A program made the position numbers and the translations under genes. Below are positions 52,970 to 61,600 of a stretch of DNA of 64,000 nucleotides, piece after piece (the stretch's first letter is position 1; each line of letters opens with the position of its first letter). Below the pieces are notes generated by a model that ran no database searches, was not told the DNA's origin, and worked only from the letters and a program-made list of their open reading frames with translations. This stretch comes from PMP191F sp047602185 (GTDB lineage Bacteria; Bacteroidota; Bacteroidia; Chitinophagales; Chitinophagaceae): the NCBI GenBank assembly GCA_047602185.1, contig JASGHY010000001.1:744001-808000 (forward strand), read 5' to 3'.

Positions 52970-53419
52970 TTATTGATGCAGGTAATTTTCCAGTTTGTCT
53001 ACGTTCTGTTTTAGCCCTTCATCGGCTTTAAAAACCTTCACTACAGTTTCAAATAATTCAGGCGTTTCAAATACCATGGTCCAGTCCAGTAATGTTTGCT
53101 CTCCCTGCGGTTCAAAAGTAATTGTAGCGAGGTAATGGGGGTTGTAATGTTGAAATACTATTTGCTGTAAGGGCACTATTTCAACAAACATACTTTTGTT
53201 GGGATAGGTTTTCCCGTCAGGTCCCTGCATGGTAAGACGCCATTCGCCACCGGCCTTTACTTCCATACTGTGGATGGTAGTTGTAAACCCGTTAGGTCCC
53301 CACCAATGGGCAATATGTTCCGGCCTGGTCCATACTTCCCACACCTGTTCAACCGGGGCATTGAGCGTTCTGGTAACGCGTAGCTCTCTGTTTGCTGTAT
53401 TGTTGTCTGTTGCTGACAT
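52970..53419 (-). CDS. SRPBCC/AHSA1 protein, second of the operon
   Basis: 149 residues: ELRVTRTLNAPVEQVWEVWTRPEHIAHWWGPNGF at the N-terminus is the classic AHSA1/activator-of-Hsp90-like start, then EWRLTMQGPDGKTYPNKSMFVEIVPLQQIVFQHY and a C-terminal helix. It binds an unknown hydrophobic ligand. It is similar to, but clearly distinct from, the SRPBCC protein at 54410-54874, so the operon carries two family members. 11 bases after the YdeI-like gene. Confidence 0.9.
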   Translation of the reverse strand: MSATDNNTANRELRVTRTLNAPVEQVWEVWTRPEHIAHWWGPNGFTTTIHSMEVKAGGEWRLTMQGPDGKTYPNKSMFVEIVPLQQIVFQHYNPHYLATITFEPQGEQTLLDWTMVFETPELFETVVKVFKADEGLKQNVDKLENYLHQ

Positions 53420-53430
53420 AAGCTAATTGT

Positions 53431-54018
53431 TTAATCGTTTAGTCCCTTGCCTTCAAGGATCTGTGGTATACTTTTTTCTACTCTTGATTCCCGGGTCTTT
53501 GCCTGTTTGGGTTGAGAGAAATAAAGCAGGTAAGCTCTTTGACGGCCGGGTGTTAATGCTTCAAAAGCTTTTTTTAATGCCGGTTTCTTATTCAGTTTTG
53601 TTTTGAACTCTTCTGCCATTTCAAATTCAGTGCTCTTCTTCAGTTTTACTTTTAAACCAGCTTTTTCTACTTCAATCGCTTCATAGATATAGGCTTTGAT
53701 GCTTTTCTTCAGCTTGCTGATCTCCTGTGCACTGGTAAAGCGAAGTTGCCTTGCTGCCTGTACATTTTTTGTCTGCTGAATAAGAATATTATCAGGATCA
53801 TTAAGCAAGGCCCCTTTGAAGAACAGCAATGCACAATATTCTTTAAAGCCATGGATCAGTACTATATTGGCATCCTGCAACAGATAGCAGGGATTGCTCC
53901 ATTTCAGTTCTTCGGTAAGCCCGCAGTCGAGCGCAATTGTTCTTAACAACCCGTATTCCTTTTTCCATTTTGAGTCATCTTCAAAAAAGAAATCAACTTT
54001 GGGATTCATGTTATTCAA
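53431..54018 (-). CDS. YdeI/OmpD-associated family protein
   Basis: 195 residues. The N-terminal two thirds fit DUF1801 (LRTIALDCGLTEELKWSNPCYLLQDANIVLIHGFKEYCALLFFKGALL), and the C-terminal third has the OmdA/YdeI pattern (LNKKPALKKAFEALTPGRQRAYLLYFSQPKQAKTRESRVEKSIPQIL). Length is usual for YdeI-like proteins. The family is linked to peptide resistance in some species but its reaction is unknown. Two bases after the DoxX gene, thus in the same transcript. Confidence 0.88.
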   Translation of the reverse strand: MNNMNPKVDFFFEDDSKWKKEYGLLRTIALDCGLTEELKWSNPCYLLQDANIVLIHGFKEYCALLFFKGALLNDPDNILIQQTKNVQAARQLRFTSAQEISKLKKSIKAYIYEAIEVEKAGLKVKLKKSTEFEMAEEFKTKLNKKPALKKAFEALTPGRQRAYLLYFSQPKQAKTRESRVEKSIPQILEGKGLND

Positions 54019-54020
54019 TT

Positions 54021-54404
54021 TTATTGATTACCTGAGATTGTTTTTCTATTTGCAGGTCTGAAATACCAGGATACTACCGTAAGGATGATTAATAAAACCG
54101 GGCCAAAAAGTTCTTTAGCCTCATCACCCATTGCCAGGTGAGAGAAAACTGCGCCTGACATACAAAAGAAAAAGCCTGCATAAGTCCATTCTTTTAGCAA
54201 TGGAAATTTAGGAATAAGTATAGCTATTACGCCCGGTAATTTCCAGATGCCTATCAGCGTCATCAGGTAGAGTGGATAGCCAAGATGTGTGAAGAGGGCT
54301 ACTTCTTCTTTTACCCTGATTAGTTGCACTATACCGGTGGATGTCATACCCAGCGCAAGCCAGATGGTAGCAACCCAATAGATGATCTTGTTTCTTTTTG
54401 TCAT
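54021..54404 (-). CDS. DoxX-like membrane protein
   Basis: 127 residues, four helices. Motifs TSTGIVQLIRVKEEVALFTHLGYPLYLMTLIGIWKLPGVIAILIPKFPLLKEWTYAGFFF are typical of the DoxX-like family that pairs with SRPBCC/ArsR genes in Bacteroidota. Inner membrane. Five bases after the SRPBCC gene at 54410. Biochemical role unknown. Confidence 0.88.
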   Translation of the reverse strand: MTKRNKIIYWVATIWLALGMTSTGIVQLIRVKEEVALFTHLGYPLYLMTLIGIWKLPGVIAILIPKFPLLKEWTYAGFFFCMSGAVFSHLAMGDEAKELFGPVLLIILTVVSWYFRPANRKTISGNQ

Positions 54405-54409
54405 AGCTG

Positions 54410-54874
54410 TTATTTTAGTTTGCTTAGAATGTCCTGGATGCGGTTGTGAGCCATATTGATGCCCTGTGCAAAGGGAAGTTTCAACATTTCATTCCTGTCG
54501 GCTACTGATCTGTACACAATATGCATCGTGAGTTTACTGGTGTCATCAGTCAGCGCTTCAAATTGCAGGAACTCAAGCTGAACAGGAAAGGGTGTGTTCT
54601 CCATTTCAAATGTGCGGGTGATCTTTTTGTTGGGTACAAATTCATGGATAGCCCCGTTGAACCGGTGTTTATTGCCTTTGGGATCGGTTGTTTCAAACTG
54701 GTAACCGCCATGCTGTTTGTTTTCCAGTTTCAGTACCCTGGTGCCCATCCATTGCTCCACAATTTCAGGTTCTGTATAAGCTTTGAATAGCAGTTCCAGC
54801 GGCAACTCAAATTCCCTTGTGATGATGATATCCTGTTTATCTTCTTCAGCATTGAGTTTTGTCTTTCTTTCCAT
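54410..54874 (-). CDS. SRPBCC/AHSA1 protein, first of the operon
   Basis: 154 residues: IIITREFELPLELLFKAYTEPEIVEQWMGTRV at the start, GGYQFETTDPKGNKHRFNGAIHEFVPNKKITRTFE in the middle and a helix with GINMAHNRIQDILSKL at the end. Clear AHSA1-type START-like fold. Ligand unknown. Six bases after the ArsR gene, the usual order for this type of unit. Confidence 0.9.
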   Translation of the reverse strand: MERKTKLNAEEDKQDIIITREFELPLELLFKAYTEPEIVEQWMGTRVLKLENKQHGGYQFETTDPKGNKHRFNGAIHEFVPNKKITRTFEMENTPFPVQLEFLQFEALTDDTSKLTMHIVYRSVADRNEMLKLPFAQGINMAHNRIQDILSKLK

Positions 54875-54880
54875 ATGGCT

Positions 54881-55204
54881 TTATTTTTTTGATTTGTATT
54901 GTTTCATAAGTTGTTCCAGTTTATTAAATCTCTCATCCCACATCTGGCGGAATGGTTCTATAAAATCAGCTATCTCTTTCATCTTTTCAGGATTAAAGTG
55001 GTAATAGATCTCCCGGCCATTCTGCTCCTGCTTAAGCAATTCGCATTCGGTCAGGATCTGGATATGCTTCGAGATCGTTTGACGGGAGGAGTCAAATTTT
55101 TCAGCGATAGCACCCGGTGTCATGGCATGTAATGCAACTAATGTGAGTATTGCTCTTCGGGTAGGGTCGGCAACGGCCTGGAATACATCTCTTCTTAATT
55201 CCAT
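54881..55204 (-). CDS. ArsR-type winged-helix regulator
   Basis: 107 residues from the ATG at 55204; a TTG at 55225 would add seven residues and would put the start inside the operator, so it is rejected. DVFQAVADPTRRAILTLVALHAMTPGAIAEKF, recognition helix SSRQTISKHIQILTECELL, wing NGREIYYHFNPEKMKEIADFI. It lacks metal-binding Cys pairs. It heads a seven-gene operon and is preceded by a promoter with two palindromes, so it probably represses the operon. Confidence 0.93.
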   Translation of the reverse strand: MELRRDVFQAVADPTRRAILTLVALHAMTPGAIAEKFDSSRQTISKHIQILTECELLKQEQNGREIYYHFNPEKMKEIADFIEPFRQMWDERFNKLEQLMKQYKSKK

Positions 55205-55206
55205 TG

Positions 55207-55253
55207 TGCAGTTATTTGACTGCAAATATATGTGCAGTTACTTGACTGCGCAA
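55207..55253 (-). promoter_or_regulatory. Promoter with twin palindromic operators for the ArsR operon
   Basis: On the minus strand, TTG (55253-55251), 20 bases, TATATTTG (55230-55223). Operator one TGCAGT-N6-ACTGC (55233-55250, last base mismatched) fills the spacer; operator two TGCAGT-N6-ACTGCA (55207-55224) lies over and just after the -7 box. The start codon follows within three bases. Confidence 0.75.
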
Positions 55254-55306
55254 GTGTTTCTTTGATCTTTTTTCAGAAAGCAGCAGATTAAGGAGGGGAT
55301 AGAAAC

Positions 55307-55337
55307 GATAAAACCCGCTGTTACAGCGGGTTTTATC
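55307..55337. terminator. Strong terminator after the epimerase gene
   Basis: Perfect 14-base stem GATAAAACCCGCTG with a TTA loop, 20 bases past the minus-strand stop at 55358. It also shields the ArsR promoter. Confidence 0.88.
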
Positions 55338-55357
55338 AGCAACAATATTTTGTGACT

Positions 55358-56230
55358 TTAAAAATAGATGCCCGGTACCAGGTCCTCCAGTAAGGCCGGA
55401 TGTGCAGGCTGCCAGCCCAATGATTGACGGGTGAGTTCGCTGGATGCAGGGCAATCAAGTGATGCAAAATGTTTGAACCAACCGAAGTGGGCTTCTGCAT
55501 CCTGTGCAGATTTGCTTACAACAGGCAGTTTTAATCCCTGTCCGATAGCGGTAGCGATCTGTTTGAATGCAATACCTTCTTCAGCCACTGCATGGTAAAC
55601 TTTTTGTGCAGGTTGCTTTTCAATGATGAGCCTGTATACGGCAGCGGCATCTAAACGATGTACTGCAGGCCAGCGATTTTGTCCTTCGCCGATATAAGCT
55701 GATTCACCTTTTTCTTTGGCCATGCCAATGACCATCGGTACAAAACCATGATCGCCTTTGTCGTGTACTGTAGGTGGAAGCCGTACAATATAGGCATTGA
55801 CCGCATTGGCTGCTTCTTCTGAAGCTGCACGTGGAATGGCATCTGAACCTAAGGGTTTATCATTTTCAGTAGCCAGTCTGCCATAGTTCAGCAGGCCTAC
55901 GCCTGATGTAATTACCAATGGACGATTGGAACCGGCAAGGGCTTCGCCCAATGCCAGGATCACCTGGCGATCGTCTTCACAGTTGTCTTTGAAACGACTG
56001 AAGTCATGGTTAAAAGCTGTGTGAATAACAGCATCAGCTTGCTCAGCTCCTTTTTTAATACTCTCCAGGTCAGTAAGGTTGCCACGATGCACTGTTGCAC
56101 CGGCTTTGATCAGTGCTTCTGCAGCACTGTCTGTGCGGGCCAGCCCCAGTACCTGGTGGCCTGCTTGTAAAAGTTGTTGAACGGTGGCGGAGCCCACAAA
56201 TCCTGAAGCTCCTGTAACAAATACGCGCAT
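55358..56230 (-). CDS. NAD-dependent epimerase/extended SDR
   Basis: 290 residues from the ATG at 56230, which puts the cofactor site first (MRVFVTGASGFVGSATVQQL); the frame runs to 56386 but the added residues have no family match. Further marks are GLARTDSAAEALIKAGATVHRGNLTDL, AVIHTAFNH and VITSGVGL. The Tyr-x3-Lys pair typical of extended SDRs is not obvious, which is common in this atypical subfamily. Substrate unknown; cytosolic. Same strand as the Crp/Fnr gene upstream. Confidence 0.85.
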   Translation of the reverse strand: MRVFVTGASGFVGSATVQQLLQAGHQVLGLARTDSAAEALIKAGATVHRGNLTDLESIKKGAEQADAVIHTAFNHDFSRFKDNCEDDRQVILALGEALAGSNRPLVITSGVGLLNYGRLATENDKPLGSDAIPRAASEEAANAVNAYIVRLPPTVHDKGDHGFVPMVIGMAKEKGESAYIGEGQNRWPAVHRLDAAAVYRLIIEKQPAQKVYHAVAEEGIAFKQIATAIGQGLKLPVVSKSAQDAEAHFGWFKHFASLDCPASSELTRQSLGWQPAHPALLEDLVPGIYF

Positions 56231-56274
56231 AAGAATGACTTGATTTTTATTGACCTCCCGTTTACAGGCTGATA

Positions 56275-56318
56275 AACCTGCCAGATCTTTCTGTTTTGTT
56301 ACCTGGACCTGGCAGGTT
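56275..56318. repeat. Solo inverted pair of the GACCTG palindrome family
   Basis: AACCTGCCAG (56275-56284) and its exact complement CTGGCAGGTT (56309-56318). Each is part of a near-palindrome like GACCTG-N-CAGGTC. It lies 45 bases upstream of the epimerase start. Confidence 0.6.
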
Positions 56319-56424
56319 ATGCTCACAAAACAAGCCTGCCTGTATGCCGGGGAGCCGGGTAATTTTGAATAACAAAATTGAGCCAAAGCATTGCAGAAAA
56401 CATGGTCATTTGACCATATCTGAA

Positions 56425-57003
56425 TTAACGATGTAATTGTGCGTGACGGATGCGTGTTAATGTTTTGAGGGAAATACCCAGGTAGGAGGCAATCATGTGT
56501 AAGGGGAGCCGTGCCAGCAGGTCGGGGTTGGCCTGTACAAATGCTTTATACTTTTCTTCAGGTGTGGCACTGAGGGTAGAGAACAGGCGTTGCCGGTTAT
56601 TATAGCCGCTGCGTGAGATCAGTTGTTGTGAAAAGTTTTGCAGGCCGGGAATGTCTGCCAGCAGGCGATCAAAATCCGCTTTGGTCCAGAGTAGTATTTC
56701 ACTGGGTTCTACAGCTGCAATATTAAACAGGGAAGGGGTACCCCGATCATAGCTTTCCGCATCCAGTGTCCAGCTATTTTCGGTGGAGAATTGCAGAATA
56801 TGTTCACTGCCGTCGGTGATGATACCAAAATTGCGGAGCAGGCCTTTTACAACAAAGGTCTTGTGACGGCATACCTGTCCTTCCTGCAACAATAATTCAT
56901 TGCGTTGAAGAGCGCGGGGGGTGGCTGTAGCAATGATCTGCTGTATTTCTTCATCGCCCAGGGTGGTATGGGTACGCAGGTATGTTTCGAATCCGGTGGT
57001 CAT
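56425..57003 (-). CDS. Crp/Fnr family regulator
   Basis: 192 residues from the ATG at 57003 (MTTGFETYLRTHTTL); the upstream frame encodes word-repeat DNA and is rejected. The cyclic-nucleotide-binding-like barrel is seen in RNELLLQEGQVCRHKTFVVKGLLRNFGI and ILLWTKADFDRLL. The C-terminal helix-turn-helix is LPLHMIASYLGISLKTLTRIR. Such proteins in Bacteroidota often control the gene next to them, here the epimerase on the same strand. Ligand unknown. Confidence 0.9.
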   Translation of the reverse strand: MTTGFETYLRTHTTLGDEEIQQIIATATPRALQRNELLLQEGQVCRHKTFVVKGLLRNFGIITDGSEHILQFSTENSWTLDAESYDRGTPSLFNIAAVEPSEILLWTKADFDRLLADIPGLQNFSQQLISRSGYNNRQRLFSTLSATPEEKYKAFVQANPDLLARLPLHMIASYLGISLKTLTRIRHAQLHR

Positions 57004-57039
57004 AGACGGAGTAAAATTAGGGATTCCAGGGGAATGGGA

Positions 57040-57470
57040 GTGAGTTGCGCGTGAAGTCGTGAATCGGCAGGCGGCAATTGGCAATCGTGAATGGGAAGTA
57101 CGTGAAACGTGAAATGTCAAACGTGAAAAGGAAAAGAGAGCCGTGAGTCGTGAATCGTCAGTCGTGAGTGGACGAAGTCAATTACAGGATTTCTGATTTT
57201 GGAATGTAGAGATTTTGTGATTGGATACAAGATGCCGGATACTGGATTTGAGATTAGAACAACTGTAAATTGCCAACTGCCAACTTTCTTTCGGTTTTCT
57301 CTTCGATATTCGACATTCGGAATTTGACATTCGACATTCTCACCTTATCACTCCTGTATTTTACCTAATACCCAATTCCCAATTTCTGTATTCCCTTGTG
57401 CCTTATTTCTTGAACCTTGTGCCTTAGCCTACAACCCTATCCCTAAACTCTCAGTCTATAACTTAAAACC
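57040..57470. repeat. Intergenic word-repeat DNA with inverted copy 3 of the 114-base core
   Basis: No gene lies in 57004-57621 apart from the promoter noted below. 57188-57301 is the complement of the cores at 6751-6864 and 34700-34813. The part 57142-57187 continues the match to 6865-6910. CGTGAATCGG and CGTGAGTCGTGAATCGTCAG words fill 57050-57170, and CTGTATTTTACC with CCTAATACCCAATTCCC at 57350-57390 is the complement of the region near 34600. Confidence 0.8.
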
Positions 57471-57570
57471 TACACATGGGCTCTTCGTAAAGTGCTTTTA
57501 TCAGGCCAGGTAAAGATGTTCTGTTCAGGGGAATATTGCGATCTTTCTTTTACCACTCTTCCTCTGTTTG

Positions 57571-57599
57571 TTGACGTTACCAGCCAGGGAGTAATTTTT
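57571..57599 (+). promoter_or_regulatory. Likely promoter of the 62-residue gene
   Basis: TTG (57571-57573), 18 bases, TAATTTTT (57592-57599, seven of eight to consensus). It ends 22 bases before the start codon. Confidence 0.5.
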
Positions 57600-57621
57600 T
57601 ACTCACTAAACTTTTACTTTT

Positions 57622-57810
57622 ATGAAGTCAGTTTTTATTTCGATCAATGATCTTGCCGGGATCAATTATATCATTAATATTAACCAGATCATCTATTATT
57701 CTCCAACAGGAAGTGATGGTTCGGTATTGCTGCTTGAGGGAGGCATTAAGGTTCAAACTAAAACAACGTCAGGTCATATTACGGAACTGATTGCTATAGC
57801 AAAGAACTGA
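57622..57810 (+). CDS. Small protein of unknown function
   Basis: 62 residues. SVFISINDLAGINYIININQIIYYSPTGSDGSVLLLEGG followed by KVQTKTTSGHITELI. The alternation of hydrophobic and polar residues suggests a small beta sheet and a final helix. The pattern IxxNQIxYY...GxVLLLEGG resembles small sheets such as the LytTR DNA-binding domain or FlbD-like proteins, but this is weak. A promoter-like pair precedes it and a strong terminator follows within 25 bases, so it is very likely a real one-gene unit. Confidence 0.7.
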   Translation: MKSVFISINDLAGINYIININQIIYYSPTGSDGSVLLLEGGIKVQTKTTSGHITELIAIAKN

Positions 57811-57834
57811 TCTTTGAATATAAACTCAGGTTGC

Positions 57835-57859
57835 CGGGCAGATAGCCCGGCTTTTTTGT
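57835..57859 (+). terminator. Terminator after the 62-residue gene
   Basis: Stem GCCGGGC-AGATA-GCCCGGC followed by six T. Confidence 0.9.
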
Positions 57860-58286
57860 TTCCCACCTTTTTATATCTGATCCTCCCGATTGCGGTGGTT
57901 CCTGGCTGATAGATCTTTCCTCCCGCTACTTCTTTTAGTGAACCTGCACTTCCTTCTTCTGCAAATCTTCCATGTATAATGTACACGATGGTCTTCTGGT
58001 TTTGAAGTAGTATATCCGTTATCAAACGAATTGTCCGGTTCTATAAAATGCCTGTTTGTAATGACAGATTGATGTATGGCATAGACGAGTATGGAGGTTG
58101 ACGAGGTGGTTTTTAATATTTTAAATTGACTATCAAATGGTTGTGTTTCAGTGACGTAGTTTTGACGTAGTTATCATGAACGGACTGTGCAAATAGCCTG
58201 TTAAATTTACAATTACGGACAGACGGATCTGTGTCCAGTATCGCACAAACCGCTCGTTTCCGGAATTTTCTAACGATAAAGATTGC

Positions 58287-58546
58287 TCCCAAACTGCTTG
58301 CGTATGAGAAAACTCTACTCACGGATCTGCTATATACAGCACTTTACTCAACTTCTCTTTAGAGGCTTCCTCATATTCTCGCCTTGAGCGCACTCTCTTA
58401 CAAGAAAGTATAACTGTTCCAAACACTGCCTGCTTAATATGAGAAAATTCTATTTACGGATCTGCCATGCGCAGCACTCTATTCAATTACCTTTTTTAGG
58501 CCCCCTCTTTCTGCCACCCTGAGCAGCTTACTATCCTTTTTTATAA
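58287..58546. repeat. Two degenerate direct repeats of about 130 bases upstream of susC 2
   Basis: Unit one (58287-58416) and unit two (58417-58546) share CCAAAC, TATGAGAAAA, TTCTA or CTCTA, ACGGATCTGC, CAGCACT, TTCAA and the end TATAACTGTTCC. No complete gene is seen in 57811-58621; a minus-strand frame at 57774-58025 may be a remnant. A small hairpin CCGGG-N9-CCCGG lies at 58558-58576. Confidence 0.65.
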
Positions 58547-58621
58547 CTGTTCCACTTCCGGGTTACTGCAGCCCGGAGATATCAAACCAAACTGACATTA
58601 AACATCTGAAAATTAACGCTT

Positions 58622-61600
58622 ATGCACACGCCATTGATGAAAAAACAAAAGGTGGCAAGCATTCTGTCTGCCATCCTGTTCATGATGCCGCTTGTAACGC
58701 TGGCCCAAACACGCCAGGTTACCGGTACCGTTGTTGACGCCAGTAATAATCAACCTTTAACGGGAGTGTCTGTCTCCATCGACAGTAAAACAGGAACAAC
58801 TACTGATGCCAACGGCCATTTTACAGTGGAAGCCGCGGCCAACACAACACTGACGATCTCATCGTTGGGTTATCTTACACAAACAGTAAAAGTGCCAGCC
58901 TCCGGTACTATCTCTGTAAGGCTGGAAGTAAACCGCCAGTCGATGAACGAAGTGGTGGTAATTGGTTACGGCCAGGTACGTAAGAAAGACCTGACCGGTG
59001 CCATTACACAGATCCGTCCTGATAAAATAGCAGACCAGAATCCCAACACAGTGCAGGATGTTCTCCGCGGTACACCGGGGCTTAGCGTAGGACTTGATCC
59101 TACCGGTAAAGGCGGAGGTTCTATCCAGATCCGTGGTCAACGTTCTGTATATACAGAGGCCGGTCACAATGACCCGCTGCTGGTATTGGACGGTATGATC
59201 TTCTATGGTGAATTATCCGAGATCAACCCGGATGATATCAGCCAGATCGATGTATTGAAAGATGCATCTGCTGCTGCTATTTATGGTGCCAAGTCCGCCA
59301 ACGGTGTACTGATCATTACTACCAAAAGAGGACAGAAGGGAAAGCCGAAGATCAATTTCTCTTCCAATCTCGGGCTGGTAACCATGGGTGCTAACCGTAA
59401 AGTATTTGGTCCTGAAGGTTACCTGCAGTATCGCCAGGACTGGTACACTGCACCTACTTATGGTCTTAATACCACTACGGGCAATTATGAAGCTTATGTA
59501 ACCACGCAAACGAATAAAGGATACTATGACCGGCCTACTGAGGCTAACCTTGCAAAATATGGTATTACGCTTGATCAGTGGAAGGCCTATACCACTGCTA
59601 CCAATGGTTCTGCATCAGTAGATGAGATCTGGGCAAAACGTATCCTGCTGCAAAGCACCGTACTGAACAATTTCCTTGCTAATAAAACTTATGACTGGTA
59701 TAAACATTCTTTTCGTACCGGCATTAACCAGGATTATAATATCAGTGCATCCGGTGGTACAGACCAGATGAACTATTATATGTCACTGGGCTACCTGAGT
59801 AACCAGGGGGTAGCACAGGGAGATAATTATAAAGCTATCCGCGCTAACATGAAAGTGGAAGGCAAGATCGCCAAATGGCTGGAGTTGGGTGGCAATATCA
59901 ATTTCCAGAACCGTACCGATGGCAGTATAGCTGTTGACTGGCAAAAACAGGTGACAAGGAATGCTCCTTTTGCCAGCTACCAGGATGCCAACGGAAACCT
60001 TGTTGTACATCCCCAGGGTGATAACATGGTAAACAACTATGGTTATAACTATGATTTTGACAAGCAGTATATAGAGCTGGATAAAGGATACACTGTTTTT
60101 AATGCGATCCTGAATGCCAAAGTAAAACTGCCTTTTAATATTACTTATTCATTTAACGCTTCACCACGTTATCAGCAATTCCGCGACCGCTATTGGGAAT
60201 CATCCATGCATCCTGACTGGAAAGGAACCAATGGTCTTGTAAACCGCGAACAGACCGTTCGTTTTGACTGGTCGCTGAACAATACCATCAACTGGGAGCA
60301 GACCTTTGCCAAAAAACATCGCGTAGCGATTACCCTGGTACAGGAAGCTGAGAACCGTCAGTCATGGCAGGACAGGGTAGAAGCGCGTGATATTAAACCG
60401 AGTGATGCGCTTGGATTTCACGAAGTGTATTATGGCGATAAACAGAAGAGCAAGTTTGATGCGAATGATGTAAAAGAAACGGCAGATGGTATGCTGGCCC
60501 GTCTCTTCTATTCATACGACGATCGCTATATGCTTACCACCTCGGTGCGTCGTGATGGCTATTCAGCTTTCGGAACATCTAACCCGCGTGCAACCTTTTT
60601 CTCTGCAGCACTTGCGTGGACATTTACCAACGAAAAATTTTTCAGGTGGCAACCTCTGAGTACCGGTAAGCTGAGATTGTCATGGGGACAAAATGGTAAC
60701 CGTTCATTGTCTGATCCCTACCTGGCGCTTGCTAACCTTGGTGCAGGTGAAGGCGCTACCATGGGCTACCTGGATGCCAGTGGTAACCTGATACAGTACA
60801 GGTACCTGATGGTGAGCAGGCTGGCAAACCCCAACCTGAGTTGGGAAAAAACAGAATCATTCAATGCCGGTATCGACTTCGGTTTCCTGAATGACCGCAT
60901 TACCGGTAGTGTTGATTATTATATTACCCCTACAGTAGACATGATCATGAACCGTTCACTGCCCGGCTTCTCCGGTGTATCCAGCATTACTACCAATCTT
61001 GGTAAGGTAGATAACAGGGGTATTGAGGTTTCGATCAATTCGCAGAATATCAGGAATCAAAACTTCTTCTGGAGCACCACCTTTGGATTCTCCAAATACA
61101 AGAATACGATCAAGCACCTGTATTATGTGTATGATAATATACTGGATGCACAGGGTAATATCATTGGCACAGTTGAAAGGAATGATATTGGTAATGGCTG
61201 GTTTATCGGTAAGGCTATTAGTGCTATCTGGAACTACAATGTAACGGGCATCTGGCAAAAAGATGAAGCAACAGAAGCGGCAAGATATGGTCAGCGCCCC
61301 GGTGATCCTAAAGTAGCCAATAGCTTTACTACTGATGATAAAGCAAATCCCAGTGGCCCGGCAACACCAGTATACAATGATAATGATAAGCAGTTCCTGG
61401 GACAGACAGCTCCACCCATTATGTGGTCGCTGCGAAATGATTTTACTTATAAGGATTTCAATTTCTCATTTAATATGTACTCTTACTGGGGACACAAAAG
61501 TCTGGCCGGTATTTACTTGAACCAGGATAACAATACTTCGCTGATCACCAACCTGGCGAATACCTGGCAAAAAGAGTATTGGACACTCGATAATCCTACG

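Noticed and set aside
56231..56386. N-terminal extension of the epimerase
   Set aside because: The extra 52 residues hold no family match and cover the inverted palindrome pair. The Rossmann motif begins exactly at the ATG at 56230.
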